Below are positions 26,932-35,878 of a stretch of 64,000 nucleotides of DNA, one piece after another. Within the stretch, counting starts at the first letter, position 1. Each line of letters opens with the position of its first letter. A program made the translations under genes and the position numbers. The notes beneath the pieces were generated by a model, which had not been told where the DNA came from, did not search any database, and saw nothing but the letters and a program-made list of their open reading frames with translations. Origin of the DNA: Lysobacter_I brunescens (GTDB lineage: Bacteria > Pseudomonadota > Gammaproteobacteria > Xanthomonadales > Xanthomonadaceae); the NCBI RefSeq assembly GCF_042677005.1, contig NZ_JBHTIF010000001.1, positions 1,550,001-1,614,000 on the forward strand. Reading direction: 5' to 3'.

Positions 26932-27242
26932 GTCGTGTGGGGGATCCTGTCTCGGGCAGGTACGCAGTGGCGCTTTCGCCGCGCGCACGCCCAGATGCCA
27001 TTGTCGCAGCAAAAGGTCTGCGCTTCAGCGTCAGCGTCAGCAGCCGGCGCCAGACCTGCCCGTCGGACACGGTGAACCGCTTCTCCGTCGCAGTGGGATG
27101 GTCCTCTCATCGCTGGTCGGGAAGGCATGTCTGACGCCACTCCGCCCGCCTGAGCACCTCAGCGAGGACTGCCAGCCGGTTTGCCCTGCATTCATTTTCG
27201 TGCAGAGCGTATGGCCGTGTTCGGCTCCAGTGAGGACTCCAC
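26932..27242. other. Upstream region of the O-antigen operon
   Basis: No gene is supported here. It should hold the operon promoter for the minus strand. I see no JUMPstart/ops element (GGCGGTAG) on either strand. A short GTCAGC direct repeat lies near 27028-27043. Confidence 0.4.
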
Positions 27243-27271
27243 AAAAAAGCGGCCGGCATGAAGCCGGCCGC
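27243..27271 (-). terminator. Terminator of the BNR/PKD protein gene
   Basis: GCGGCCGGC/GCCGGCCGC stem (27249-27257 with 27263-27271), 5-nt loop, and six T on the minus strand (A 27243-27248). The same terminator follows the gene at 31518. Confidence 0.92.
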
Positions 27272-28235
27272 CTTGGGGTTGCCCTTGATCGGAAATCAGT
27301 GGCTGGTGGCACCACCGGCCACCTGCCAGTTGGTGTTCGGCACGCCCGAGGTGCCGCCACTGCCCGCAAGCAGCGTCGCGCCGTTGAGCAGGTGGATGTA
27401 GTTCGATCCGTTCCCGCTGTGGCGCCAGAAGATGTCGTCACGACCATCCCCGTTGTAGTCACCGCTGGACACCACCTTCCAGCTGGTCTCCGGCACCACG
27501 CTGGACTGCGCGATCGAACTGACGCTCGTCCCGTCGATGGTCCAGACGATATTGCCGCCGCTGACCTTGTTGCGCCAGAAGAGGTCGCTCCTGCCGTCGC
27601 CGCTGAAGTCGCCCGTCGCCACGATTTCCCAGTTCAGGTCGGCAACCCGACCCAGGGAGCCGGTCCCGGTCGGATTGATGCCCGTGCTCGACATCCGGTG
27701 CACGTAGACCTCGCCGGTCGTGCTGTTGTGCCACAGCACGTCGGATATGCCGTCTGCATTGAAGTCGCCGGCGCCGATGGTCTTCCACTCTGCGGGCGCC
27801 GTGTACACGACGGCCGTGCGCGACGGCAGCAATCCCTGCATGTACCACACCAGGCACTGGCCAGTGGTTGTGTTGCGCCAGTAGACGTCGGAATTCCCGT
27901 TGCCGTCGAAGTCACCGAACATGACGATCTGCCAGGTCTGGTCGGGAACCGTCTGTGAGCCTCCGGAGCCGGGCAGCTTGACCGTGCCGTTCATGAGGTG
28001 GATGTAGGTCGCACCGGTGGTGCTGTGACGCCAGAACACATCCGTCCTGCCGTCGGCGTTGAAATCACCGGTACCCACCACGCGCCAACCGAGATCGGCT
28101 TCCCGATGCGCACTGGCAGCCGCAGTGACCGCCGTTCCGTTCAGGGTCCAGATGTAGCTCTCGCCCGTGCTGTTCTCGCGCCAGTAGATCTCCGACAAGC
28201 CGTCACCGTTGAAATCGTTCCGGACCTTGCCGCCA
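27243..28235. repeat. 993-bp direct repeat, copy 1
   Basis: Copy 1 of a long direct repeat that is nearly identical, with no indel, to 31465-32457 (constant offset 4222). It spans the terminator, the stop codon and the whole FG-GAP domain of the gene. By eye only scattered substitutions differ, mostly near the upstream end. Confidence 0.95.
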
Positions 28236-31009
28236 CCCACCACCACCTGCGCCGTCTTGGTATGGCTGTAGCCGCCATTGTCGGTGACCGTCAGGGTGAC
28301 CGTGTACGTGCCCGGTGTCGCATAGGTGTGGGTCGGGTTGGTGCTGGAAGCGCTGACCCCGTCGCCGAAGTTCCAGAGGCGGCGGACGATGGTGCCGTCG
28401 CTGTCGGTCGAGGTGTCGGTGAAGCTGGCGGTCGACTGGCTGGTGGAGGTGGTGAAGTTCGCCGTCGGCACGGCGTTGTTGCCCACGGCCGACAGTTCCC
28501 AGACGCCGCGGCCGTAGGTCGCCGCGCGAACCTGGTTGCCGTTGGCCGAGACGGTGATGTCCATGACGTTCACCAGCGGCATGAAGGCGCCGAGGCGTTC
28601 CCAATTCGAACCGCTGTCGAGGGAGCGGTACACGCCGAGGTGCGTTGCCGCATACAACGTGGTGCGCACCACCGGATCGACGGTGACCATGTTCACCGGG
28701 ATGCCGAAGGGGAAGCCGTTGCTGACGTCGATCGCCGCCCAGGTCTGGCCGAAGTTGGTGCTGCGCCAGATGTGGCTGCGGGTCGAGTCCGGTGCCACCG
28801 AGGTCACGTAGACGATGTTGCGATCGACCGGGTCGAAGGCGATCGAGCTGGTCGACAGACCGTTGTTCGGCAGCGCGCCGGCCTGCGCCCAGTTCGCACC
28901 GCCATCGCTGGTGAGGAACACGCGCCCGCTGTTGGCGACGATGCCCACCACGTTGCTGCTGTTGGGCGTACCCACGCCGGTCTTGGCGACGCCGACGCCG
29001 CGGATGAACAGGTCGGCAGGCAGCCCGGTCGTCCCCAGTGCCGTCCAGTTGGCGGCATAGTCCGTCGTCCGGTAGACGCCCTTGTTGTTGAAGGTGAACA
29101 AGGTATTGCCGGTGGCATCGCCCTCCCAGGGCGCGATGTAGACGCGGAAGGGCGCATCCGCATGCGGGCTGCTGTCGCCGCAGCCCGGGAGCCCGGTGCA
29201 TGCGTTGATGAACGAGTTCCCGCCATCGACGCTGCGGCGGATCCGGAGATACTGCACCGTGCCGATCATCTGGTTGGCATTGCTGCGGTTGACGTTGCAG
29301 CCGAAGCCGTCGCCGCCGATCACCTGGTTGAACACGCTGGTGTTGGTTTCGCGCAGGCGAGTGCCGTTGTCCTGCAGGCCGATCAGCACGCGGTCGGTGT
29401 TGGCCGGCGACGAACAGACGTTGTAGACCAGGTGCGAGACGATGCCTTCATTCAGCGTGTGGGTGAAACTGGTGCCGCCGTTGGCGCTCATGAAGATGCC
29501 GCCGTCGGTGCCGAAATAGAGCTTGCCGTCGCTGGCCATGTGCGCGCTGTGGAAGTCGGCGTGGACGTAGGGCAGGCCGAAATCGGCCAGCCAGTCGCTG
29601 ATGATGGTGTAGGTGTTGCCGCCATCGCTGGTCTTGGCCGACAGCAGCGCGCCACCGAAGTAGGCGACATCGGGATTGGCGCGATCGACGACCGCCATCA
29701 GGTCGTACCAGCCCTGGCCGTTGAAGATGCCCTCGAGGGTGCCGGAGTCGCTGTTCGGATTCGTGTAGGGCTTGGCATCGCCCACGGCAGTGCGACCGAC
29801 GCTGCTCCAGTTGGCGCCGCCGTCGGTCGACTTGAAGATGTCCGCGAAGTCCTTGGTCGAGTTCGGCGATGCCGGACGCGGCTTGGCCGCCAGCGCGTAC
29901 ATGACCGAGCGGTTCGACGGTGCCGAAGCCAGCACCATGCGGTTCACGCCGGCGTTGTGGTTCACGCCGTTCGCACGGGTCCAGGTGGCGCCGTTGTCGG
30001 TCGAGCGCCAGATCTGGCCTTGCCGGAAGGCAGGGGCGCTGGTCGAAGCACTCGGCGTGCCTTCCAGCGACAGGACCATGGTATTGCCGCCGCCCCAGGC
30101 GATCGACCAGAGCGAGGGAATCTCACCCAGCCCGGTCGGGATCGTGACCTGCGTGTAGGTGGCGCCGGCGTCGGTCGAACGGAACAGGCTCCGGTCGGTC
30201 GCGACCAGGACGATGTTCGAATTGTTCGGCGCGACGATGATGTCGCGGATCGAAGTCGAAATGCCGAGAAATTTCGGCGCCTCCCACTTGTCGCCACCGG
30301 CGGTCATCTTGACGATGCCCAGGCCGGTGCCGTCGAAGGGGTCGCCGAGGCCCAGATACAGCGTCTCGGGGTTGTTCGGGTCCATCGCGACCGCGCCAAC
30401 CGACAGCGAGCCGAGGGTCTCGGTCTTCGCCTGCCAGGAAGCACCGCCGTCCGTCGTCTTCCACAGGCCGCCGCCCGAAGGCGCGATGTAGATGATGTTC
30501 GGGTTGGTCGGGTGCGTGAGGATCTCGTTGATGCGGCCGGAATCGGTGACGTTCAGGGTCACGCCGTTGCGGATGAAGTTCGCTCGGGTCGGGCCGATGT
30601 TCGTCCAGCGCAGGTCGCGGCTGAGAGCGTCACCGGGAGCCCGGGCGAGCAGCGGTGCGTCGCCCAGCATCGCCTTCGAGGAGGCCAGCGGCATCTTGCC
30701 GGCATGGCGCAGGCGCTCGCGCTGCGCGGCATCCATGATGTAGCGCTGGTACTGCAGCGACCACACGCCGCGGTGGGCGGCGTTGCGGTTGATCTTCGTG
30801 CCGGTGCGCTGGTAGTTCTCGTTGTACCACTCGTCCATCCAGCGGGCCCGGGCACCCGGGTCATCGCCATCCTTGACTTTCTTGACCCGGGGCTGCGCAC
30901 GGGACTGCGCGTTGGGCTCGGAGGACGGCGTGGCTGCGAACAGCGTGCCGGCGATGACGGTCGTCAGCAACGCGGTGCCGATGACGGTGTTTCTGAGATG
31001 GAAGGACAT
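27296..31009 (-). CDS. Exported BNR-repeat/PKD/FG-GAP protein
   Basis: The product is 1237 aa from ATG 31009. Residues 1-26 are a signal peptide (ending TLFAA). Residues about 135-835 are sialidase/VPS10-type BNR repeats with recurrent SxDGGxxW motifs (SGGGLWKTTDGGASW, STDNGATW, STDGGANW, SSDGGANW-like), forming one or two beta propellers. About 845-925 is a PKD domain (WNFGDGVSASSTNPTHTY...TVTLTVTDNGG). Residues about 928-1237 hold six FG-GAP/VCBS repeats with calcium-loop DFNxDGxxD motifs. Catalytic residues of sialidases are not evident, so a binding or adhesion role is as likely as hydrolysis. It shares its C-terminus almost exactly with the metalloprotease encoded at 31518. Confidence 0.85.
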   Translation of the reverse strand: MSFHLRNTVIGTALLTTVIAGTLFAATPSSEPNAQSRAQPRVKKVKDGDDPGARARWMDEWYNENYQRTGTKINRNAAHRGVWSLQYQRYIMDAAQRERLRHAGKMPLASSKAMLGDAPLLARAPGDALSRDLRWTNIGPTRANFIRNGVTLNVTDSGRINEILTHPTNPNIIYIAPSGGGLWKTTDGGASWQAKTETLGSLSVGAVAMDPNNPETLYLGLGDPFDGTGLGIVKMTAGGDKWEAPKFLGISTSIRDIIVAPNNSNIVLVATDRSLFRSTDAGATYTQVTIPTGLGEIPSLWSIAWGGGNTMVLSLEGTPSASTSAPAFRQGQIWRSTDNGATWTRANGVNHNAGVNRMVLASAPSNRSVMYALAAKPRPASPNSTKDFADIFKSTDGGANWSSVGRTAVGDAKPYTNPNSDSGTLEGIFNGQGWYDLMAVVDRANPDVAYFGGALLSAKTSDGGNTYTIISDWLADFGLPYVHADFHSAHMASDGKLYFGTDGGIFMSANGGTSFTHTLNEGIVSHLVYNVCSSPANTDRVLIGLQDNGTRLRETNTSVFNQVIGGDGFGCNVNRSNANQMIGTVQYLRIRRSVDGGNSFINACTGLPGCGDSSPHADAPFRVYIAPWEGDATGNTLFTFNNKGVYRTTDYAANWTALGTTGLPADLFIRGVGVAKTGVGTPNSSNVVGIVANSGRVFLTSDGGANWAQAGALPNNGLSTSSIAFDPVDRNIVYVTSVAPDSTRSHIWRSTNFGQTWAAIDVSNGFPFGIPVNMVTVDPVVRTTLYAATHLGVYRSLDSGSNWERLGAFMPLVNVMDITVSANGNQVRAATYGRGVWELSAVGNNAVPTANFTTSTSQSTASFTDTSTDSDGTIVRRLWNFGDGVSASSTNPTHTYATPGTYTVTLTVTDNGGYSHTKTAQVVVGGGKVRNDFNGDGLSEIYWRENSTGESYIWTLNGTAVTAAASAHREADLGWRVVGTGDFNADGRTDVFWRHSTTGATYIHLMNGTVKLPGSGGSQTVPDQTWQIVMFGDFDGNGNSDVYWRNTTTGQCLVWYMQGLLPSRTAVVYTAPAEWKTIGAGDFNADGISDVLWHNSTTGEVYVHRMSSTGINPTGTGSLGRVADLNWEIVATGDFSGDGRSDLFWRNKVSGGNIVWTIDGTSVSSIAQSSVVPETSWKVVSSGDYNGDGRDDIFWRHSGNGSNYIHLLNGATLLAGSGGTSGVPNTNWQVAGGATSH

Positions 31010-31464
31010 GGCGGTCTGCTGGAAGTGGAGATGGACATCGAACGGGGCGTGGCGGCCAGGCGGGTCCCTGGCCCCCGGTATGCATCGTCCCTGACGGTCT
31101 TTCCCCGAACCTATCCTAAACCCGGGAACTGTCGAGAGGACAAAGCCGGACATGACGATCTGGCATGCCTGCACCGTGAAACAGGACGGGAATCACGGAT
31201 CGGAGACATGGACAGGGGCCGATGAGGCAGTGCCTGAACAAGGGAGACGGACGGGACCGATCATCGGTTTGCCCCGCAGATGCCAGTCGCATGAAGCAGC
31301 GGAAGCCGGACAGGGAAATGCCATCTCCGAAGGAAATGGTCACGCCCTCGTCCTGGAGATTCGCCCGGCTCGGGGCGCCATCCTGCCGTTGAGTGGTCAA
31401 AGGGTGACGGGCCGTGGCCCCTCTTTCGTACCGGCAACGATACGATCGCGAATGAGGTCCCGCA
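31010..31464. other. Gene-free stretch upstream of the BNR protein gene
   Basis: This is the promoter region of the minus-strand gene that starts at 31009, up to the terminator of the next gene. Short frames here lack ribosome sites and coding character. I could not fix a promoter. Confidence 0.45.
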
Positions 31465-31493
31465 AAAAAAGCGGCCGGCATGAAGCCGGCCGC
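31464..31493 (-). terminator. Terminator of the metalloprotease lipoprotein gene
   Basis: Same stem as at 27249 (GCGGCCGGC/GCCGGCCGC, 31471-31479 with 31485-31493) with seven T on the minus strand. Confidence 0.92.
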
Positions 31494-32457
31494 CTTGGGG
31501 TTGCCCTTGATCGGAAATCAGTGGCTGGTGGCACCACCGGCCACCTGCCAGTTGGTGTTCGGCACGCCCGAGGTGCCGCCACTGCCCGCAAGCAGCGTCG
31601 CGCCGTTGAGCAGGTGGATGTAGTTCGATCCGTTCCCGCTGTGGCGCCAGAAGATGTCGTCACGACCATCCCCGTTGTAGTCACCGCTGGACACCACCTT
31701 CCAGCTGGTCTCCGGCACTACGCTGGACTGCGCGATTGAACTGACGCTCGTCCCGTCGATGGTCCAGACGATATTGCCGCCGCTGACCTTGTTGCGCCAG
31801 AAGAGGTCGCTCCTGCCGTCGCCGCTGAAGTCGCCCGTCGCCACGATTTCCCAGTTCAGGTCGGCAACCCGACCCAGGGACCCGGTCCCGGTCGGATTGA
31901 TGCCCGTGCTCGACATCCGGTGCACGTAGACCTCGCCGGTCGTGCTGTTGTGCCACAGCACGTCGGATATGCCGTCTGCATTGAAGTCGCCGGCGCCGAT
32001 GGTCTTCCACTCTGCGGGCGCCGTGTACACGACGGCCGTGCGCGACGGCAGCAATCCCTGCATGTACCACACCAGGCACTGGCCAGTGGTTGTGTTGCGC
32101 CAGTAGACGTCGGAATTCCCGTTGCCGTCGAAGTCACCGAACATGACGATCTGCCAGGTCTGGTCGGGAACCGTCTGTGAGCCTCCGGAGCCGGGCAGCT
32201 TGACCGTGCCGTTCATGAGGTGGATGTAGGTCGCACCGGTGGTGCTGTGACGCCAGAACACATCCGTCCTGCCGTCGGCGTTGAAATCGCCGGTACCCAC
32301 CACGCGCCAACCGAGATCGGCTTCCCGATGCACGCTGGCGGTTGCAGTGACTGCAGTTCCATTCATGGTCCAGATGTAGCTCTCGCCCGTGCTGTTCTCG
32401 CGCCAGTAGATCTCCGATCGCCCGTCACCGTTGAAGTCGTTCCGGACCTTGCCGCCA
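31465..32457. repeat. 993-bp direct repeat, copy 2
   Basis: Copy 2, matching 27243-28235 without indels. The similarity stops abruptly after the GCCGCCA that encodes the Gly-Gly linker before the FG-GAP domain, i.e. exactly at the domain border. Confidence 0.95.
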
Positions 32458-33893
32458 AGCGGCACCACGACTGCCCGGAACTGCGCCACCAGCGGAATCG
32501 AGAGGTTGAGGCTGCGCGCGTTGTCGGCGTTGGCGGTGCCGGTCGGACGCCCCGAATAGTTCACGCTCGGGTTGCCGAAGTGCGGGATCGCGAACTGGCT
32601 GCTGTTCGACAGGCGGTAGGCCATGATCGTGTAGAAGCCGGTGCTGCTGGCTTCGCGATAGCCGTAGGAATACGGGTGGGTGCCGCTGTCGCCGCCGCTG
32701 TCCTCGGTGTTGTGCTGCTGGCCCATGTTGTGGCCGAGCTCGTGGGCGAGGGTTTCGTCGCGGCAGAAGTAGTTGCGGCCGTCGGTCTCGTCGTCGTCGT
32801 TGCCGTCGCTGACCACGGAGTAGCCGAACGGGGCATCGGTGTTGTCGATGGTGAAGCCGCCGCCGCCCAGCAGCCATGCGATGCCGCAGCCCTGATGCTG
32901 CGGGGCCTGGAACGGACGCACCAGCGAAACGAGGTCGCCGCCGTACTGGTCACGGGCGGTGCGCAGCGGGACGAGTTCGGCCGGAACCGCCGACGGCGAG
33001 CAGGTCGGGTTGCAGGTCTGGCCGGTCAGGGCCTGCAGTGCGGTCTCGTTGCTGTTGGTATCGGTGTAGTTGACCTGCAGCGTGTGCACGAGGCGCACGC
33101 GGCCGGTCACCTGGCTGTTCTGGTAGGCCTGGTTCGTCAGCGCAGTCAGGTAGGTCAGGCGCGTGGTGGCTGCAGAAACGTTGCCGTAGCGGGTGACGAA
33201 GCCGTTGGTGTAGCCGAGGACCACGTCGACCGTTTCGGCGGCGCTCGCTTTCTCGCCGCCGGCGGTGGTCACGGACTTGGCGCGCTTGCCGGCCAGGGTG
33301 GCCTGCACCGTCTTGGGCGGGACCAGCATGCCGGTGGCGTCTTCGTCGCCCAGCAGGTTGCCGTCGAGCAGCTTGCCGGGATCGGTTTCGACCAGCCAGG
33401 CGCGGCCGCCGGACATGGTCAGGCGCAGGGCTTCGGTATTCGGCTGGGCGATGCGGCCGAACACGGCCTTTTCGCCGAAGGTGATGATCGCATCCATGCC
33501 GTCGAGCGTGCGGCCGATCCAGGTCCAGTTGCCGTCGAGGCTTTCTTCATGGCGCTGGTAGGCGATGCGCAGGGTCTCGCCTGAGGGCGTCGGCAGTTCG
33601 ATCACGCCGCCCGGGTGCGCCGCCTTGAGGGCATGCGCTTCGCTCAATTGCACGGCATGGTAGGTGTGCGCCTTGCGCCGGACCGGCTGCTGCAGGCGCT
33701 CGAAGGCGAGCAGCGTGCCGCGATCGGGCATGGACGCGAAGGAGGTGATGCGCCTGGCCTCGGCCGACAGCGAGGACGGCGGCAGGGCGGACGACTTCGC
33801 GGCGACCCGGACGGCGTCCTGGACGCTGTCCGTTTCGGACGTGCAACCGCCGACGACCAGCGCCGCGGTGAGGGTGAGGGCAAGCTTGCGCAT
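31518..33893 (-). CDS. Reprolysin-like metalloprotease lipoprotein with FG-GAP domain
   Basis: The product is 791 aa from ATG 33893. The N-terminus is a lipoprotein signal (LTAALVVGG then C17). A propeptide runs to about 215. The metzincin catalytic domain has the zinc motif HELGHNMGQQH (384-394) and a Met-turn YTIMAYR with M424. Residues 482-791 are six FG-GAP repeats identical, apart from about four residues, to the tail of the BNR protein encoded at 27296. It is expected to be anchored in or passed through the outer membrane and to degrade protein outside the cell; substrate unknown. Confidence 0.9.
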   Translation of the reverse strand: MRKLALTLTAALVVGGCTSETDSVQDAVRVAAKSSALPPSSLSAEARRITSFASMPDRGTLLAFERLQQPVRRKAHTYHAVQLSEAHALKAAHPGGVIELPTPSGETLRIAYQRHEESLDGNWTWIGRTLDGMDAIITFGEKAVFGRIAQPNTEALRLTMSGGRAWLVETDPGKLLDGNLLGDEDATGMLVPPKTVQATLAGKRAKSVTTAGGEKASAAETVDVVLGYTNGFVTRYGNVSAATTRLTYLTALTNQAYQNSQVTGRVRLVHTLQVNYTDTNSNETALQALTGQTCNPTCSPSAVPAELVPLRTARDQYGGDLVSLVRPFQAPQHQGCGIAWLLGGGGFTIDNTDAPFGYSVVSDGNDDDETDGRNYFCRDETLAHELGHNMGQQHNTEDSGGDSGTHPYSYGYREASSTGFYTIMAYRLSNSSQFAIPHFGNPSVNYSGRPTGTANADNARSLNLSIPLVAQFRAVVVPLGGKVRNDFNGDGRSEIYWRENSTGESYIWTMNGTAVTATASVHREADLGWRVVGTGDFNADGRTDVFWRHSTTGATYIHLMNGTVKLPGSGGSQTVPDQTWQIVMFGDFDGNGNSDVYWRNTTTGQCLVWYMQGLLPSRTAVVYTAPAEWKTIGAGDFNADGISDVLWHNSTTGEVYVHRMSSTGINPTGTGSLGRVADLNWEIVATGDFSGDGRSDLFWRNKVSGGNIVWTIDGTSVSSIAQSSVVPETSWKVVSSGDYNGDGRDDIFWRHSGNGSNYIHLLNGATLLAGSGGTSGVPNTNWQVAGGATSH

Positions 33894-34116
33894 ACAGGTA
33901 GGTCTCGACGACAGGCCCCGGCGACGGGGCGTGGGGGGGTAGCATACGCCCAAGCAAAGCCGCGCCGCATCCTCCTGATGCGATCCGGCGTGCCGGCGTG
34001 GGAGGAAGTGCGCACCCGAAGTTGGAACGGGGTCACACTCCAGCCGTTTCGTATGAATCGGCGGCCCGATTCTAGCCCGGACTACCGGCAGAACCCGGAA
34101 CGGACTGCCGATCTGG

Positions 34117-35730
34117 TCATGCTTCGCTGCCCGCGCGGATGCCGCCCGCTGCCCGCACCAGATCCGCGGCGCGTTCCGCGATCATGATCGTGGGGGCGTT
34201 GGTGTTGCCGCCGATCAGGGTGGGCATGACCGATGCATCGACAACGCGCAGGCCTTCGACGCCGTTGACGCGGAGGGCCGGATCGACCACGGCGCCGGGG
34301 TCGTTGCCCATGCGGCAGGTGCCGATCGGGTGGTAGACGCTTTCGGCCTTGGCGCGGATGAACTCGATGAGTTCGGCATCGCCGAGGTCGTTGCGTGCCG
34401 GGAACAGCGGGGCGCCGCGATAGGGCTCAAGGGCGGGCTGGTTGAGGATCTCCCGCGAGACCTTCGCGCATTCCACCATCATCCTCAGGTCGAAGCCCTC
34501 CTCGTCGCCGAGGTAGTTGGCCTCGATGCGTGGCTTGTCGCCGGCGCGGTCGCTGGCCAGGGAGAGCCGACCCCGGCTGCGTGGACGCAGGAAGCAGGCA
34601 TGCAGGGTGAAGCCATCGCCGGGCAGGCGGTTGCGCCCGTGGTCGTCCAGCATCGCCGGGACGAAATGGAACTGGATGTCGGGCCGGGCGTCCGGTGCCA
34701 GCGCCGAGCGCGCGAAGCCGCCGGCTTCGGCGATGTTGCTGCTGCCCGGGCCGCGCCGGCCGCGCAGGTAGTAGTCGAAGCCCACCTTGATGTCGCTGAT
34801 CCGGTCGTAGGTGATCCGCTGGGTCGCCTTGTAAAGGGTGCAGATGTCGAGGTGATCCTGCAGGTTGGCGCCGACGCTGGGGGCGTCCTGCACCACCGCG
34901 ATGCCGAGGCGCCGCAGGGCGTCGGCTGGGCCGATGCCCGACAGCATCAGCAGCTGCGGCGAGTTGATCGCACCGCCGCACAGCAGCACTTCGCGCGCGG
35001 CCGGCTGGTGGAAGCTCTGGCCACCCATGGCGTAGGTGACGCCGCTGGCGCGCCGGCGGTCGAAGGTGATGCGGCTGACCTGGGCGCCGGTGTGGACGGT
35101 GAGGTTGGGGCGTTCGCGCGCGGGGTGCAGGTAGGCGACGGCCGAGGAGCAGCGGGCGCCGTCGCGCTGGGTGACCTGGTAGAAGCCGACGCCTTCCTGC
35201 GCGGGGCCGTTGAAGTCGGTGTTGTGCGGCACGCCGGCCTGCATCGCGGCGTCGATGAACACCTGCGACAGGGGATTGGTGTAGCGCAGGTCCGAGACCG
35301 ACAGCGGGCCGTCGCCGCCGTGCAGGGCATCGGCGCCGCGGCTGTTGCCCTCGGACTTGCGGAAATAGGGCAGGACGTTGTCCCAGTGCCAGCCGGTGGC
35401 GCCCTGCGCGGCCCAGTCGTCGTAGTCTGCGGGCACGCCACGGATGTAGCACATGGCGTTGATCGAGCTGGAGCCGCCGAGCACCTTGCCGCGCGGCCAC
35501 CACAGGCTGCGATGCTGCAGGTGCGGCTCGGCGGCGGTGGTGTAGTCCCAGTTCACGCCCTTGCGGTTGACCAGCTTGGACAGACCGGCGGGCATGTGGA
35601 TGAAGGGGTGCCAGTCGCGGGGGCCGGCTTCGAGCAGGAGGACCTTGACCGCGGGGTTTTCGCTCAGGCGGTTGGCGAGCACGCAGCCCGCCGAACCGGC
35701 GCCAATGATGATGTAGTCGAACACGCGCAC
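34117..35730 (-). CDS. GMC family FAD oxidoreductase (choline-dehydrogenase-like)
   Basis: The product is 537 aa if started at GTG 35730, which puts FDYIIIGAGSAGCVLA at the N-terminus as usual; longer in-frame starts add unrelated sequence. The FAD dinucleotide motif is GAGSAG (10-15). GMC signatures are WPRGKVLGGSSSINAM and GAINSPQLLMLSGIGP. The active-site histidine lies in YHPIGTCRMG, with VDASVMPTLIGGNTNAPTIMIAERAADLV at the C-terminus. It oxidises an alcohol group with FAD; without a betaine operon nearby the substrate is open. It is divergent from an MFS gene. Confidence 0.88.
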   Translation of the reverse strand: MRVFDYIIIGAGSAGCVLANRLSENPAVKVLLLEAGPRDWHPFIHMPAGLSKLVNRKGVNWDYTTAAEPHLQHRSLWWPRGKVLGGSSSINAMCYIRGVPADYDDWAAQGATGWHWDNVLPYFRKSEGNSRGADALHGGDGPLSVSDLRYTNPLSQVFIDAAMQAGVPHNTDFNGPAQEGVGFYQVTQRDGARCSSAVAYLHPARERPNLTVHTGAQVSRITFDRRRASGVTYAMGGQSFHQPAAREVLLCGGAINSPQLLMLSGIGPADALRRLGIAVVQDAPSVGANLQDHLDICTLYKATQRITYDRISDIKVGFDYYLRGRRGPGSSNIAEAGGFARSALAPDARPDIQFHFVPAMLDDHGRNRLPGDGFTLHACFLRPRSRGRLSLASDRAGDKPRIEANYLGDEEGFDLRMMVECAKVSREILNQPALEPYRGAPLFPARNDLGDAELIEFIRAKAESVYHPIGTCRMGNDPGAVVDPALRVNGVEGLRVVDASVMPTLIGGNTNAPTIMIAERAADLVRAAGGIRAGSEA

Positions 35731-35878
35731 ACCCGGAGAAGACGGCTGCCCGACACTATGCCCGCCGCCTAGAGCAAACACTCGGGCCGTGATGGCGTTG
35801 CGGACGCTACGCCGGTGGCGGCGTCCGGTCCGATCGGCTACCGTGCGCGCTGTGCACGAGAACCTCCCGGACCGCGCG

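Noticed and set aside
26932..27242. JUMPstart/ops element before the O-antigen operon
   Set aside because: The ops core GGCGGTAG is not present on either strand in this region.
27296..31225. Very long open frames on the strand opposite the BNR and metalloprotease genes (over 1000 codons)
   Set aside because: They are antisense frames kept open by G+C-rich codon bias; they show no ribosome site and only low-complexity Arg/Ala/Val/His composition.
27243..32457. Composite transposon or insertion sequence bounded by the 993-bp repeats
   Set aside because: The repeats encode protein domains and terminators; there is no transposase, terminal inverted repeat or target duplication.
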